Shown here: in pieces, positions 1 to 12,535 of the stretch
Layout of the letters: every line of letters begins with the position of its first letter
Numbering within the stretch: the first letter of the stretch is position 1
DNA from: Ramazzottius varieornatus
Taxonomy: Eukaryota > Tardigrada > Eutardigrada > Parachela > Ramazzottiidae
Length of the DNA stretch: 64,000 nucleotides
Reading direction: 5' to 3'
Assembly (NCBI GenBank): GCA_001949185.1
Contig: BDGG01000001.1
Span: 7,092,325-7,156,324, forward strand
Position numbers and translations under genes: made by a program
The notes under the pieces: model-generated
Databases searched by the model: none
What the model was told of the DNA's origin: nothing
Seen by the model: only the letters and a program-made list of their open reading frames with translations

Positions 1-38
1 AACGAACTTAGGTGTTTCGTTCGCTGGCTTTCCAAATG
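1..38. repeat. Right-arm fragment of the GGCGCAC hairpin element, cut by the window edge
   Basis: Bases 9-38 read like the outer right arm of the dispersed hairpin element (GTTTCGTT-GCTGGCTTTCC, arm type C as at 17960 and 53770). It lies just upstream of the first visible myosin exon, so probably in an intron. Confidence 0.5.
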
Positions 39-111
39 TTGTATGGGTAATTCGTGATGGATATTGGTTTACTTGTTGAATGTGGATGAGTGATGGTGTA
101 TGCGTTTGTAG

Positions 112-3100
112 TGGACGATGAAGAGCAAGTCTTGCTGGAGCTAACGTACCCGGAAATAACCAGCATCAGTTGTGTCAAGCCCGAACCGCAGATCAGCGGT
201 GTCCGGCCACACGCCATACAGTTTAACTTACAAACTATCCGTGGCGACTTCACGTTCCGCTCCAGCAATGCAGAAGACATTCAAGAGCTAATTGCCTTCT
301 TCCTCGATGGACTGAAACGCCGCAGCAAATATTGCGTGGCCATACAAGACTATAAGGTAATCTACGCACGATCCACCTTCCCTTTACGAGCATATCCGAA
401 GCTCGAGCTCGCGGCTTCTGATCGAATTGATTCCATAATTTCATTTGAAATTGGATTGAAACCACGCCCAAGATCCGTTTGAGAAATTTCCGACCTAACA
501 ATGGCGGAAATTAATGACAAACCAGTTTTGAATTTATCTGGACCAAACTAACAGCCTCCAGATTGGTAAACTCAATGTAGGAAAAATGGTATGATGGCAT
601 GAATGCTCAATTGCTCATGCACTTAGCTGCTGATACTAAAGGAAAAACGCGCCAGAAAGCTGTATCGAGTCGATGAGGAAGTGGTGTAACCCAGTTGCAT
701 CACTACGATGTGCTTTTGAAGAGCTTTTGTTTTCCCATAGTGATTGTTCTTCAATGAGAGTGTTCCATGCTTTTTTATGTGGTTTGCAGGCGCCGAGTGA
801 GAGTGCGTCGTACTTGAGTTTCGACAAGGGTGATTTGATTGTGCTGGAGAACAACACCAACGGCGAGACGCTGATGAGCGGTGGTTGGTGTTACGGGCGG
901 TGTGAACGGACGGGCAAAGTCGGGGATTTCGTACCGGACTGCGTCTACCTTCTGCCGACACTGACTAAACCTGGTCCCGACTTGTTGACGCTCTTCACCA
1001 TGGATCGCATTTCCTTGATGGCGATCAGCAACAACATTCACGTTCAAGTATGTTTACCATGAGTCAATTGCCAATATTGGATATTTTACCCGTTTGGAAT
1101 ATTTCCTCATTTTATGGTGGATTAGGACGCGCAAGCCACGAAGTTTCACACGTTGGAACAGTACGCCGCCCAACACTTCCGCCCAGCCACCAAAAGAGGG
1201 ACAGTGATGAAGGGTATGGATACGCTAATATCGGTGAGGAAGAAGGACAAGGAAGAACTGTGGAAGCATACTCGGGAACCCATCAAGTTACCGCTATTGA
1301 GAAAGCTCGAACCGAAAGACGAGCTGAGCCAAGAAGCAGTGGTGGCCTTCCAGTCCATCATGAAGTATATGGGCGACCTACCCAGCAAAAAGCCCAGGTA
1401 GGAATTCCCACAATATACTGATTGAATCAGTTGAAAATTTAAAGCTGTAAATTTGAGTGTGGGGGATCGGCACCTCAAGTGGCGCAGTCTTCCAGGCAGT
1501 CACACTGAGAAAGTGCGCCACTCGAAGAAAACGATCTTGTCCGTTTCTTTTGCCGGCTTCCCAATTATTACAAAAGTATTGGACGATCAGTGCATTTGAT
1601 ATGGAGTGTTGTTTGTGCAGAATTTCCAACGAACTAACGGATCAAATTTTCGAGAAAGCATTAAAAGAGGACCTTCTGAAAGATGAAATCTACTGTCAGA
1701 TTATAAAGCAGCTGACGGACAATCGTAGTCGAGTGGGTGAAGAACGTGGATGGGAACTGTTGTGGCTGGCCACAGGTCTCTTTGCGCCCAGCGAGACTCT
1801 TCTGAAAGAATGCATGCACATTTTGAGGTCGCGACAACGCCATCAGATCGCTTTGGACTGCATCAACCGCTTGCAGAAAACGAAAAAGTCGGGAACCCGG
1901 AAGTATCCACCGCATCAGGTCGAAGTGGAGGCTATCCAACACAAAACCACTCAGATATTCCACAAGGTATCGAACTGAATCCATCTGTTTCTCAAGTCAT
2001 CGGCAGTTCCCACTAAATCTCACGCGTTCTTTACAGGTGTATTTTCCTGACGATACCGATGAAGCCTTCGAAGTGGACTCCAGCACCAAAGCCAAAGATT
2101 TCTGCCACAGCATATCTCACCGCTTGAATCTGAGGTACTACTGTTTTGGTCTTAGCATAACTCGTATTAGAAAAAAGTAGAGCCAGCGCGCCTTAACAAA
2201 GGTTTTGTCAACAGGTCTTCCGAAGGCTTCAGTCTGTTTGTCAAGATTGCCGATAAAGTAATCAGTGTGCCTGAAACGGACTTCTTTTTCGACTTCGTCC
2301 GGCATCTCGTAAGTCAAAACCGCAAAGTCAGAAACGAACACTCGATTCATCGAACGACAGATTGATTCCTAACTGAATAATTTCCCTGTGTAGACTGACT
2401 GGATAAAGAAGGCCAAGCCGTCTCGGGATGGCGTCATCCCCCAGTTCACTTACCAAGTCTTCTTCATGAAGAAGCTGTGGACCAACACGGTGCCCGGAAG
2501 AGACCGCCAAGCTGACCTCATCTTCCACTACCACCAAGAGCTACCAAAGTACCTCCGCGGCTTTCACGACTGCAAGAAGGAAGACGCCGTCCGGCTAGCC
2601 GCTCTGATCTTCCGCGCAAAGTATGGTGAGAATAAGAGCGACCTCCAGGCCATACCCAACATGCTCAAAGGTACGTCCACCTCTCTCCTGTCGAGTGCCA
2701 ATCTAACTTTAGCATTGCAGAGTTACTTCCGCTGGACCTCATCCGAGCGCAGAGCGCGTCGGACTGGAAACGGTCCATCAGTGCGTCTTTCACCGGCGAC
2801 TCTGGTTTGACTGAGGATGAAGCCAAAGTCGCCTTTCTCAAGTACATCTACAAGTGGCCGACCTTTGGTTCGGCCTTCTTCGAGATACGGGTAAGAAATG
2901 AGAGCTCGACAAACAAAAGCGACCAGTTGACCTTTCTCAAGTGGCGCACTTTTCCCGTAACATTGGCTGGAAGCATGCGCCACTTGGGAAGAATGATCTG
3001 GTCGAGTTGGTTTGCTGAGCTTCCAAGTACTGCCATAACACCCATCACGTACAGTGAGGTAACTTCCTGGTTTGATGGTTGCAGCAAACGACCGACTCAA

Positions 3101-3564
3101 ATTACCCGGAAAGACTGCTGCTGGCTATCAACAAGAATGGTGTCAACCTGATCGATCTGGCCACAAAGGTAAGGAAGGAGTGAAGTTGGTGTTGACTTTA
3201 CTGGTCAGTGCATCGCAAACAGGAAGCATTGGTACATCACGCTTTGGCTCTTGTTCGTAGAAAATCCTGGATGTCCATCCTTTCACCAGGATATCCAATT
3301 GGAGCAGCGGCAACACCTTCTTCCATATGACCATCGGCAATCTAGTTCGCGGCACGAAGCTCTTGTGCGAAACTACCCTGGTCAGTATTTCTCGTCCTCA
3401 GATAATTATTGGAAAAACACTTGTAGAAAATTATCCCAGTCAATCTGAGTGCTGTCATATTTCAGGGTTACAAAATTGATGACTTGCTGACCAGTTATAT
3501 CGGCCTGATGCTTCAGCAGATGAATAAGCAACGAGTGGTTGCACGTCCTCGTATCGACGAGTAA
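112..3564 (+). CDS. MYO7A: Unconventional myosin VIIa-type, C-terminal part (FERM1 end, SH3, MyTH4, FERM2); 5' truncated by window
   Basis: This is the tail of a myosin-VII actin motor, which in animals works in actin protrusions and sensory or adhesion structures. Eleven exons are visible: 112-356, 790-1047, 1126-1397, 1621-1966, 2037-2134, 2215-2308, 2394-2670, 2721-2890, 3085-3168, 3261-3380 and 3466-3564, about 687 codons, all joining in phase with GT-AG borders. In order they encode the end of the first FERM domain ([20 protein letters not shown]), an SH3-like segment ([13 protein letters not shown]), the second MyTH4 domain ([30 protein letters not shown]) and the second FERM domain ([69 protein letters not shown]). 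The protein ends RPRIDE at the TAA at 3562. The head, IQ motifs and first MyTH4 lie outside the window. Two introns carry hairpin elements. Myosin VIIb-like is the alternative name; the VII family itself is secure. Confidence 0.96.
1477..1563. repeat. GGCGCAC hairpin element, myosin intron
   Basis: Core arms AAGTGGCGCA and GTGCGCCACT, then an outer right arm ending TTTGCCGGCTTCCC. Single hairpin inside the intron 1398-1620. Confidence 0.8.
2903..3025. repeat. GGCGCAC hairpin element, complete copy in myosin intron
   Basis: Both outer arms are present (left AGCTCGACAAACAAA, right TTTGCTGAGCTTCC) around the core hairpin. The element is about 123 bases of the 194-base intron 2891-3084; removing it leaves about 71 bases, a normal intron size here. 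Confidence 0.88.
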
Positions 3565-4004
3565 ATCCTTTTCCAGTTCCTTCTATTTCCCTTTCCGTGT
3601 TGAAAAATTGTGACCAATGCCACGCGGTATCTTCCGGTGATTTTTATTGTCTGTTTTTGTGACGATTTGTCTCTGGGTTTAATATTGCTTTTCTTTTTTA
3701 TTTATTTGTTTTCATGGGATTATAACGGTATTTTTTGAATGAACGCATAACAAACAAAAAAACAGCGCCGGGATTACAGGAAAAAACAAAAAGGGGAACC
3801 AACAAAATTATCCAGCTGCAAAAGTGAGTATTGGTTTCGGTACGCGAATGAGAATTGAGGATTGGGTGAAAGAAAACTTCTTTGATCCGTCTGTAATTTT
3901 AAAACGAGTGCACGGTGCTTACGGCTAATACGTTAAGAGGGGCAAGCTGGAATGCGAGTAGGTTAAAATAAAAAATGAAAACCCAAAAAACTCTTCTTTC
4001 TCCT
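3565..4004. other. Convergent 3' spacer between myosin and netrin
   Basis: No coding exon seen. An AATAAA on + (3967-3972) could serve the myosin transcript, and TTTATTTATT around 3697-3706 gives AATAAA on - for netrin. If both are used, the 3' UTRs overlap. Confidence 0.4.
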
Positions 4005-7000
4005 TTATTCGTCATCTTCTTCATCACCATCAGCGCCATCTTCGTTCACCACCGCCGTCTTCTTGCATCGCCCCTTGCGTTCCCTCTTGTGGAACTTGCG
4101 CAGTCGTCTGGCCCATTCGTCCTTCCAGTCAATGACGGTGCTGTGGTTGTCGATGACCATCGAGGTCTTGTGATCGGGGAGGGTTCGTCCGACCTCGGTG
4201 GAGGTGTCGGGATAGCGACCCATAATGAGGTACTGCTGGCCTAGGCGAACCTTCGGACACTTGCAGCCGTAGTCCGACTGGTGGAGGTAGATGTACTGGT
4301 CTCCCTTGACGATCTTGCCCATTCCGCGCTTGTAGATGCTGATGACGTTGACGGTGAAACGAACCCAATCGCCTTGAGTATCTCTCGATAAAAGCTGAGC
4401 TTGAACCACTGAACACACAAAAAGCTAGTTGGTATCAATAGGGAATACCGTTGCAAAATGTTCACGTGAGAAATCGGCTCAATCTCAAGTGGCGCACGTT
4501 TTCTATGGCGATGGCTGAGAGCGTGCGCCAGTGGGGACAACAGCTCGGGCGAATTCATTGCCGATGTACCAGATTTCACTTTGGCTTACCGAAATCGCGT
4601 TTGCAGTACTTTTTCTGGTTGACCCGTCTTGACATGACTTCACAAGGTCCACACTTTTCTGTAAAGATAGAAAGATGGACTTGTTAGACGTGATTTACAC
4701 CATTTACTACAGTGATCAAAACAGGAATATGGAGTGGGTCAAGCAGGTAGTCTGTTTGCCCACGTGCATATGAGCCTTTGATCGACTATTAGATCCGGTG
4801 AAAATAATTCATATTTTTGTGTACTGAACAATACATGGAAATCAGCGTTATCACAAGTGGGAAAAGTTGGATTGGTCCTGTGTGAGAAGCTTATGTGGGA
4901 ATTAGTACGGAACTGACCATCTTGCGGGGCACCACCATCCGTTGATTGAATGCCATTCATGTCCAGCATTGATGTCCGGGGAATTTCTGTGGCCACATCA
5001 AGCACAAAGATTAAACATGGTAGTGGAACGATGCTGGAACGTGATGGAGAAAGCTTTCGGGGCTTACTGATGCATGGCGCAATGGGTGAGCGACTTTGTT
5101 GATATCCTTTGGCGCATTGATTGCATGTCAACCCAATGACACCTTCCTTGCAGGCACACTGACCACTGGTCTGGTTACAGGTCTTGCCTAGAGCTCCGAT
5201 GGGATGGCAATCGCATTCTGGAAGAAGAAAAACTGTGTGATGGGAAGAGATGGGTCCTAGGCATAAAAACTTGAAAAGATCCTTTTGTCAAGTGACGCAT
5301 GCTTACAGCCGATAACACTGACAAAGTGCGCCACTTGAGAAACGAAACTCGACACCATCGTTCTTTCTTCCGAGTGGCGTGAGCTTTCAGCCTATAACAC
5401 TGAAATCGTGCGCCACTAGGCGAAAAAGTCTTGTGTGGTTCGTTTGCCGGGCTGCCGGTTGAATGGAGAAGTAGATACTACTGTAGTTGTAAATTTGAAG
5501 GAAGGAAGTAGTTCGTACCCGTGCACACTTTACGATGAGTAATGGGCTTGCTGGCGTCCCTGTAAAAGCCCTCTTTGCAGTAATGGCAGTAGCGTCCCGC
5601 CGTGTTGTGCCGGCAGTTCATGCAGACTCCGCCGCTCTTCCGTCCCGATAACTTGTACAGCTCCATGCTGAACTGACAGCGCCGACTGTGCATGTTGCAG
5701 TTACAAGCTGCAAAAATTGTAGAAAAAGGTGACGTTAGGTACGTTTGGTGACGTTAGGTAATGTTCTACGTTTGGATGTAAACGAACCTCGATGAACGCA
5801 AAATTAGGAGAAAACAAGATTCCAATAAGAGTCGTGAAAAACAGCTTTGTGTAACTCTTGCGCAAAACTGACCATTGAGTCTAGGTTCGTGAGATGATTT
5901 CGTGTGGACAGGAACGGTATTCCGGAAAGATTTACGGTGTAGAAAAACGATGTGAAGTTTATTGCAAAACACTAAATCTGTCATTGAATAGATATTTTAT
6001 AGTGTCATATGGAGTGTTTTTTAGTTAATGGCGGAAACTGACAGGTCGTTGTCGTACGTTTCACTTCTCGACTTTCAATATAAATGTCGTCGATCCCAAA
6101 AGGGGGATTTAGCTGAAGCGGCGTATGGGTTCGCGACGCAGTGGGGGCCGAGGATATACAGTGCGTAGACGCTTTTAGGGAGTAATGGCTAATGAGAGAC
6201 ATGGTCACGCTCTGCATGTGTCAATGACTGATGGATGCCCAAGACAGTTTCAAGTTGAGTTCCTAACGATTTATGCAGAATAGGAGGCTTTGGGCGCGAG
6301 GCTTATTAGGCTTGATGGTGGCGCACCACTTTGTAAAGTGTCCAAATGAAATGGTAGCGGAGATGGAAAGACCGACGCAAATGGCTCGTTTTTGCCACTT
6401 TTTCATTAGAGACAAACGACCAAATACCCTCGTAATAAACATTATTTAAACTCCACTCCGTAATGACAACTTTCAAGGCTTACTCTGTTTCCCAAACATA
6501 ACCCGTTTGACGTTGTTCAGGTTAAAATCTAGACCCGATAAATGCGCTGCAGCTTTCTGGTTTGATTGAAAGCATGGTAGAAAAATGGCCCTGCCAAACT
6601 TGCCAAAACTTCATTCTTTCCACTCATCGTTTTCTCCGAAAATGCAGTATCTTTATACCTGAACGACAAGTTTAAGACTTCGAGAAAAGGGTCACTATTT
6701 TACATCGGCAGGGTGTTTCACGTTTTGGAATATTCAAAGTCTTGGAGTATTTTTTGAAAATTATTAATATTAACCAGCGGAAGGAGCCATGTATCGAAAA
6801 GCAATATGAGCAGCTGCTGGGAAATTAACAGGATGATGAATCAATTTAGGTGAAATGTATGATGGCGGTTAGCTGAAGTGGATCCTTGGCTTTTGTATAC
6901 ACACTTGAAAGGAGGCTGGACAATATGGGCGTTTGGGGCTCTACGCCTATTTTCGAATACCACGTGCACAGTCCAAGCGTCCAAACCAAGCACTGTAACC

Positions 7001-10000
7001 ACATTTACCGTAGACGGGCTTGCGAGAAGCATAGGCAAAATTAGAGGAAGCTCGAATGGTGGTATGCGTCGTTGCCGCCCATTATGCTTCCCCCAAAGTG
7101 CCACACATAAATTAAACAGGGGGCCATTGTTCCCCACTCCGCAGTTAGCCTACATTGGTCCTGTCCTTCAGACTCACAAGCGTTTTTGCCCTATTCAATC
7201 AGGACAATACAGACTATTTGTTGGAACTCCAGGGAAGCAACACCTGGCCTGTTATTCTCTCTCTTTCATATCCTTCGAGTACCGTGGATGGGCCAGACAA
7301 GACACCCACCGCACACTTCTTCCCTCCTCGAGAGACCTACTTGAAGTATTAAAGGCGCTCAAGGTAACCTCCCTGGAAGACGTGATAAGCCAAATCCGGC
7401 TTTGAAAAAGATCTCGTGGTCCAGATAATTCCTTATCGAAGACCTGAAGTCCTTACGCTAAAATGTTCAGCCCAAAACAAATCACTGTTCTCCAGCCACA
7501 GGACTTTGGTCGGGGTATTTGATGGTCACCTGCCGCCGCGCGTAAAGCTCGAACGCTAAAAGTTATCAAAGCCCTTCTTTCAGTACATTCCGCTCACAAA
7601 ATTCTCAGAAGACCCACCATAATATTACCATTATTCCCGCGTGGCTTTTACGCTGAACGGCGGCATTTTTTCTAATAGCTAGCACACAGCAACAACATAA
7701 GCAGCCATGTGTGAATGTGTGCAAAGATGCAATGGCCAAATTGATCCATAAAAACCGGCAATGGGTAAACGAGGGAAATCAAATGAGCGGAATGTAATTG
7801 AAAGAATGTTTGAGTGCGTTAATTAGCGGCGATATTTCGGCCATTGACTAGCCGTGAATAAACACATTCGCTGTATCGACCATCAGTGCCGGTCTACGGC
7901 ATGCAAGAACAGTTAACGTTTGGGGCAGACTTGTCTTTATCGCCGTTAACAACACCTTTCTTTGCGATCATCGCACCGGGTGGCCCTTCTCCCTCTGCTC
8001 CAACCTTCCTTCCGCTAATTGCCTACCAGACGACAAACCGCGCACAAACAGCATGTGTGTTCTGCCCTTTTGTTTCACATGGACAGCATCGTTCACTTCC
8101 TCGTCCACGACGATGACCTTTCCCCACATGAATCAGGCTATATCTGGGAGCTATGCAAACAACTCAACCAGATCGTTTTCTGAAGTGGCGCACCCTTCTA
8201 GCCAATAATGCCAGAAAGCTGCGCGACTTGGAAACTCGACATAATCGCTTTTCCCAAGTGGCGCACGGTTTCGGCCGACGACACTGGAACCATGCGTCAC
8301 TTCGGAAGAGCTTGGCTTTCGTATCTTTTGCCACAACTTTGGAATTTTGTTAGGTGGTGGCTCAATTTTCAGATGGAATTTTTTGGTTGATAGATACATT
8401 TAGAACAGTGATGAAGTGTGTCTGCATGTATAATGTAATGTTAATAAGTGGAGGAGAGTGGATAATCCAGTGAGAAATGGGATTGTGTTGAGTATGTCGA
8501 GAATCGAATCAAGCCGTTAGCGTTTCGTCTGGATGAAGTTCAGGGGTCAAAATGCTTGCAGTGCCGAATACCTGTAAGCCTCAAGTCTTAATCTGTTTGT
8601 CTTGTCCTCGGCTTAAAAAGGGCCGTGTCGGCTTAAAAGTGCCAGTGACTTTCAAGTACCGCGTCAAATTGGACATTGTAAACTACCACATATCTTTGCC
8701 ATTCTCCAGTGAGCACTCAAGTCATGGCCACTTGATATTGAACGGCGTATTTCACCCCTAGCCTGCCTCAAGACTTTCTCGCGTTTGTCACGTTTCTCCA
8801 TAAATAAATGTGTCGTTACAATGGTTAAGGCTTTGACCACATTACTCCGCAAAGCCATCTATCCGAAGGAGCCTGTCTTGATATCCAAACTTCGTACTCT
8901 ACACATAGCGGGACAAACATAACAGAGAACTAAACCGATCCATCTTTCCGACATCGGTTTCCACCCTTCGGCCAAACCGTTAACTATGAAAACAGTGGCC
9001 AGAGCCGCCCGAATTTCTTTATAACGTCTTCGCGGCACAGTTTGGTCCTCCAAACATAAGGCTAAGTTTTAGAAGAGTGGCAATCGAAGTTGAATGTGTG
9101 CGACGGAAACAATCCAAATAGAGCGGTTACTGTAGGAAAAGGTAGAACAGTTCCCGCATTATTTTCCATGCCGACGTCTGTCCGAATCAAGCAGTCGAAG
9201 AATCTCGTATTCGTCAAAAAGCTCGAAGTCTGTGCCGCGAGGCAGAATTCGTTTTTACCGGTACCAAAATTGGAAGCTGGTGTTCGCGGTGGCAGTACCG
9301 GTTGTTCCTGAGAGTCAACACACGAAAGGCTGGGTCTAAGCTGTATGCTTCAACAGGAAAGACAGCACAATGCAAAGAGTATCTAGGCACACATTGGGAA
9401 CACTGAGCGGTTACAGTCATCCATCAATTCTGCCTGATTGCCATGTTTTGTTATGCTCTCGCGAGTAGCGGCTTGAAGTATTTTCCATAAATATCCGTGT
9501 CTTTCTGGCCATTTTCTCCTTCGATTACATTGCACACTCAACATGTCGGCCTTCTGTTGAACATTCTACCGTATTCCTACAGATTCATTTCTGCCGTCTG
9601 TCAGCATTGCAGATGCATAAATCTTTCCTGCAAACCTTTTCGTCCTTTGCACAACAACCTTTTGATGGCAGATGCCGGCCTCCATAAACGGTAAACGCCC
9701 TTCTGTGTGAAGAAAGTAACCTTCGCCTGCATTGTTCGCAAGCTTTACCATGCTTCTTTTCCCTTTCAATCAAAAGCTGTAAATCTGCCACATATCCGAA
9801 GAAATGTAGCACGTCTCAATCTGACAAATTACCCAGCTCAGCCACTTGAGCACGCAAGTGACTTCAAAGAACCAGACAAGTGACATCTTTATATTCATGA
9901 AGATCGACACCGAAAAAGAGTAAAACGAGACATGGATGCGCATATGTGCCTTCTGGATTCTTCAGTCTTGCAGGTTACGCTTGACAGCTTGACGCGTTCA

Positions 10001-12535
10001 ACTGCAAAAACATCTTTGCCCATTATTAAACCAATCAGTCGTTCAAGCCTGTATACAACGCCCGTCTGGAAATCATGAATTAAAGTCTGCTCAGACGAAG
10101 CCGCGCACCTTTAGCGAATCTCTAGGATATTTCAGTGGGGTCCCCGCCAGCCAAGCGCGAGTCGATCGGGACCTGATGACCTATAATGACTTGCGCCAGC
10201 TGATCTGAGCCACTTCAGCTCAACGTGCGCAAGTTGACCCGGGTGTGAATGAGGTCTTTGGACTTGCGCAGGTGGCCGCAGCTACAAGGCTCTAGAATAT
10301 CTCTTTAATGGTGCTCGAGTGGAAAGAGTTTCAAGCTTACGCAAAGGGCTGAGGTAAAACCATGTGATGGTGCGTGAGTTGATCGGGGTGGTTGGATGAC
10401 AAATTTACTTTGCGCTCTCGCAACGAATGAAAAATGCGAACCTTTCAGGTAACTGTTTTGACGGGTTTGTGAGCGCCTAATTATGGGCTGGACTTACCGA
10501 CACATTCATGGGCGTCTTTGGTGGTAGCGCGACCCCAGGGATGATCGTAATGGAAGGGTTTGCATTTCTCGCAATCAGTGCCTGCCGTGTTGTGTTTACA
10601 ATCACAGGCCAATTTGCCTGTCCGATCATACATGCATTTGGAAGCGTGGCCATTGCATTTGCAACGTCCGCCCACCGCAAAGTCAGACAAAGCGTAATAA
10701 TAGCTTTCCTTCAATTTGGCGTTGAGATGTTGTGGAGTGGACACTAGGCCGGAGTAGCTCATAATCCCGGCTTCGTTCGTCGTTTCATTGGCTCCTAGAG
10801 TGTTGAAGTCGTCGCCGGCTTGTTGTTGTTGTGCTGCCGTCACTGTGGGGGAAGAAGAGGGAGCATCACTGACCAGGGGATACTTTTCCTCACTCTCCAA
10901 CGTCTTGACGCGATTCAGTACAATTTTAATATCCGTCGCTGTCACCCAATCTTGCAACACTGGCGAATTGTCAATATCAAACGCTGATGGACGCCCTGCA
11001 AAACAATGAATAATCTGAATTTATCCGCAGCCGATATATGGAACTGTTCCTTCGATCCTTCCCGAAACAAGCGGAGCGAATCCCAAATAATTCATGCTGG
11101 ATATTCGCACGAAAACGAGGCAGACGTGGAATCGCAAATACGCCTATGAATTAAAATTGCGAACGGGAGAAAACGTAGAAAGTCACCACTACAGACGAGA
11201 GCTCTTATGGAAAATCTCGTAGAAATCGTGCAAATATACAATGCAAACTCTAAAAAGGGTCTGATTCTGCATATACGTTATTAATACATCAGCTTCGTAA
11301 AACTTTGCATATATTTTTTCGCGTCTGCACGTCGTTCGGGAACTTTCGTTCCAGATGTTGATTCGTTATGTGTTCGACAAAGATGTTGTGCAGGCCTAAC
11401 CCCAGGGTAAGATTCTAGAGTATGATTTCAAGGTAGTTTATGTTTACCTTCGAGTGTACTGAAAGCGATGCGTCCACTTGAGGCGGACATTCTGGGTGAG
11501 AAGTCGACATTGTTGTTGGTAAGATGAGCGTCGGTGCAGAGTGCTTCCTGCTCGTTGGCTTTGGTAATTTGAAGACGGTGGGGTCGTCCGTAGACGGCTT
11601 TGCAGTTGGAGGAGTAATACTGGAAGGGTGTCCAGGTGCGGCCATTGTCTGATGACTTGTAAATGGCCATGGAATCTGGCCGTGGTGTCGAGCAGAACTG
11701 CAGGCTGATGTATGTTAGCTCATATCGCTTGCCCAGCGACAAGGTCAAGGTAACGTTGTGCTCGCTGTCGGAAAAGGGCTCCGACTGCCAACAGGTCAGG
11801 TTGTGCGGGTTGTTCAGATCGGTCAGATAGTGAGGAGGATGTGACCTTTTGGGGTTCTGCCCATCGCAGACGAAACAGTTGCGGACTATTTGGCCTAAAC
11901 TGTTGTAGGAAGTCTGGCAGTAACGACTAGGTGGCTGACCACAAGTCGATGACGCAGAAACCTCTTTAGCGAACGCCGCGTTAACAAAATCCGTGATGCA
12001 ACGACGAGCCTTACCTGCGAACACACAGACCAGAACTTGACAAATCATTGAAACCGGAACCAGAGTGCAAAACTCCTCAACGTCCTCAAGTCCACCGTGT
12101 TGAAATCATGATCTTCAAGAAAATACTTTGGAAAAAACCAAAGATGTTTCATGGTAAGCGTTTACGATGCAAAAATTTAAGACAGAATCTTTGAAGAACG
12201 AAAATTGGAAATGATCACGGAACTGTAGGTTGAACGAGATGGGTTTTTTCCGGAAAATTTGCTTCCCACTTTTGATTTTAATTGGTATTCTTGCCTAAAG
12301 AGTCGTAGCATGGGTCGCTGGGCGTTTTCCCCTGGTTGTCGCCATTGCTGAGGAGTTTGTTGAGAAATGTGCTGGTGGAAGAAGAGGAAGATAGGTCGTT
12401 GACTAGGTGGCCACTTGATACTAAGGAGCCTTCGACGACCAAATACCACTGTAAGATGATCCACAGAGAGGCCAAGCCTGGCCGGAAATTGCTTCCGGAT
12501 ACCATGCTGCCACGTTTGTTAGACCATTGCATCAT
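4005..12535 (-). CDS. Netrin (laminin-type axon guidance ligand), complete
   Basis: Secreted netrin of the laminin-gamma-like class, the ligand of DCC/UNC5-type receptors. Seven exons on the minus strand: 12295-12535, 11448-12014, 10498-10995, 5519-5707, 5068-5217, 4590-4658 and 4005-4408, 705 residues in frame. Exon 1 has a hydrophobic signal region ([15 protein letters not shown]) and ends DPCYDSLG. Laminin N-terminal domain VI follows ([23 protein letters not shown]). Three laminin-EGF repeats follow: [22 protein letters not shown] with [34 protein letters not shown]. The NTR domain contains KKYCKRDF and [13 protein letters not shown], and the basic tail contains [20 protein letters not shown] 50-residue insert with a QQQQ run precedes the first EGF repeat. 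Intron 1 uses a GC donor. Two ATGs lie in tandem at 12535 and 12532, so either could start. Drosophila NetA/B or vertebrate netrin-1 type cannot be separated here. Confidence 0.96.
4487..4570. repeat. GGCGCAC hairpin element, netrin intron
   Basis: Core AAGTGGCGCACG and CGTGCGCCAG with a partial right arm, in the intron between netrin exons 6 and 7 (4409-4589). The left outer arm is decayed. Confidence 0.75.
5288..5456. repeat. Two tandem GGCGCAC hairpins, netrin intron
   Basis: Hairpin cores at about 5288-5337 and 5371-5418, joined by a spacer resembling an outer arm, then a right arm ending CGTTTGCCGGGCTGCC. Lies in the intron 5218-5518. Confidence 0.82.
5708..10497. other. Large netrin intron (4.8 kb)
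   Basis: By far the longest intron in the window. Apart from the hairpin pair near 8167-8320 I see no supported gene. A 175-codon open frame at 6878-7405 starts with GTG and shows no recognisable domain. Long introns of this kind often hold enhancers, but nothing specific is visible. Confidence 0.6.
8167..8320. repeat. Two tandem GGCGCAC hairpins in the large netrin intron
   Basis: Cores at about 8182-8231 (right arm decayed to GCGCGACTT) and 8255-8303, separated by an arm-like spacer (GAAACTCGACATAATCGC). Confidence 0.78.

Noticed and set aside
6878..7405. 175-codon open frame in the large netrin intron
   Set aside because: It starts with GTG, not ATG, contains no recognisable domain and has no splice support; probably chance.
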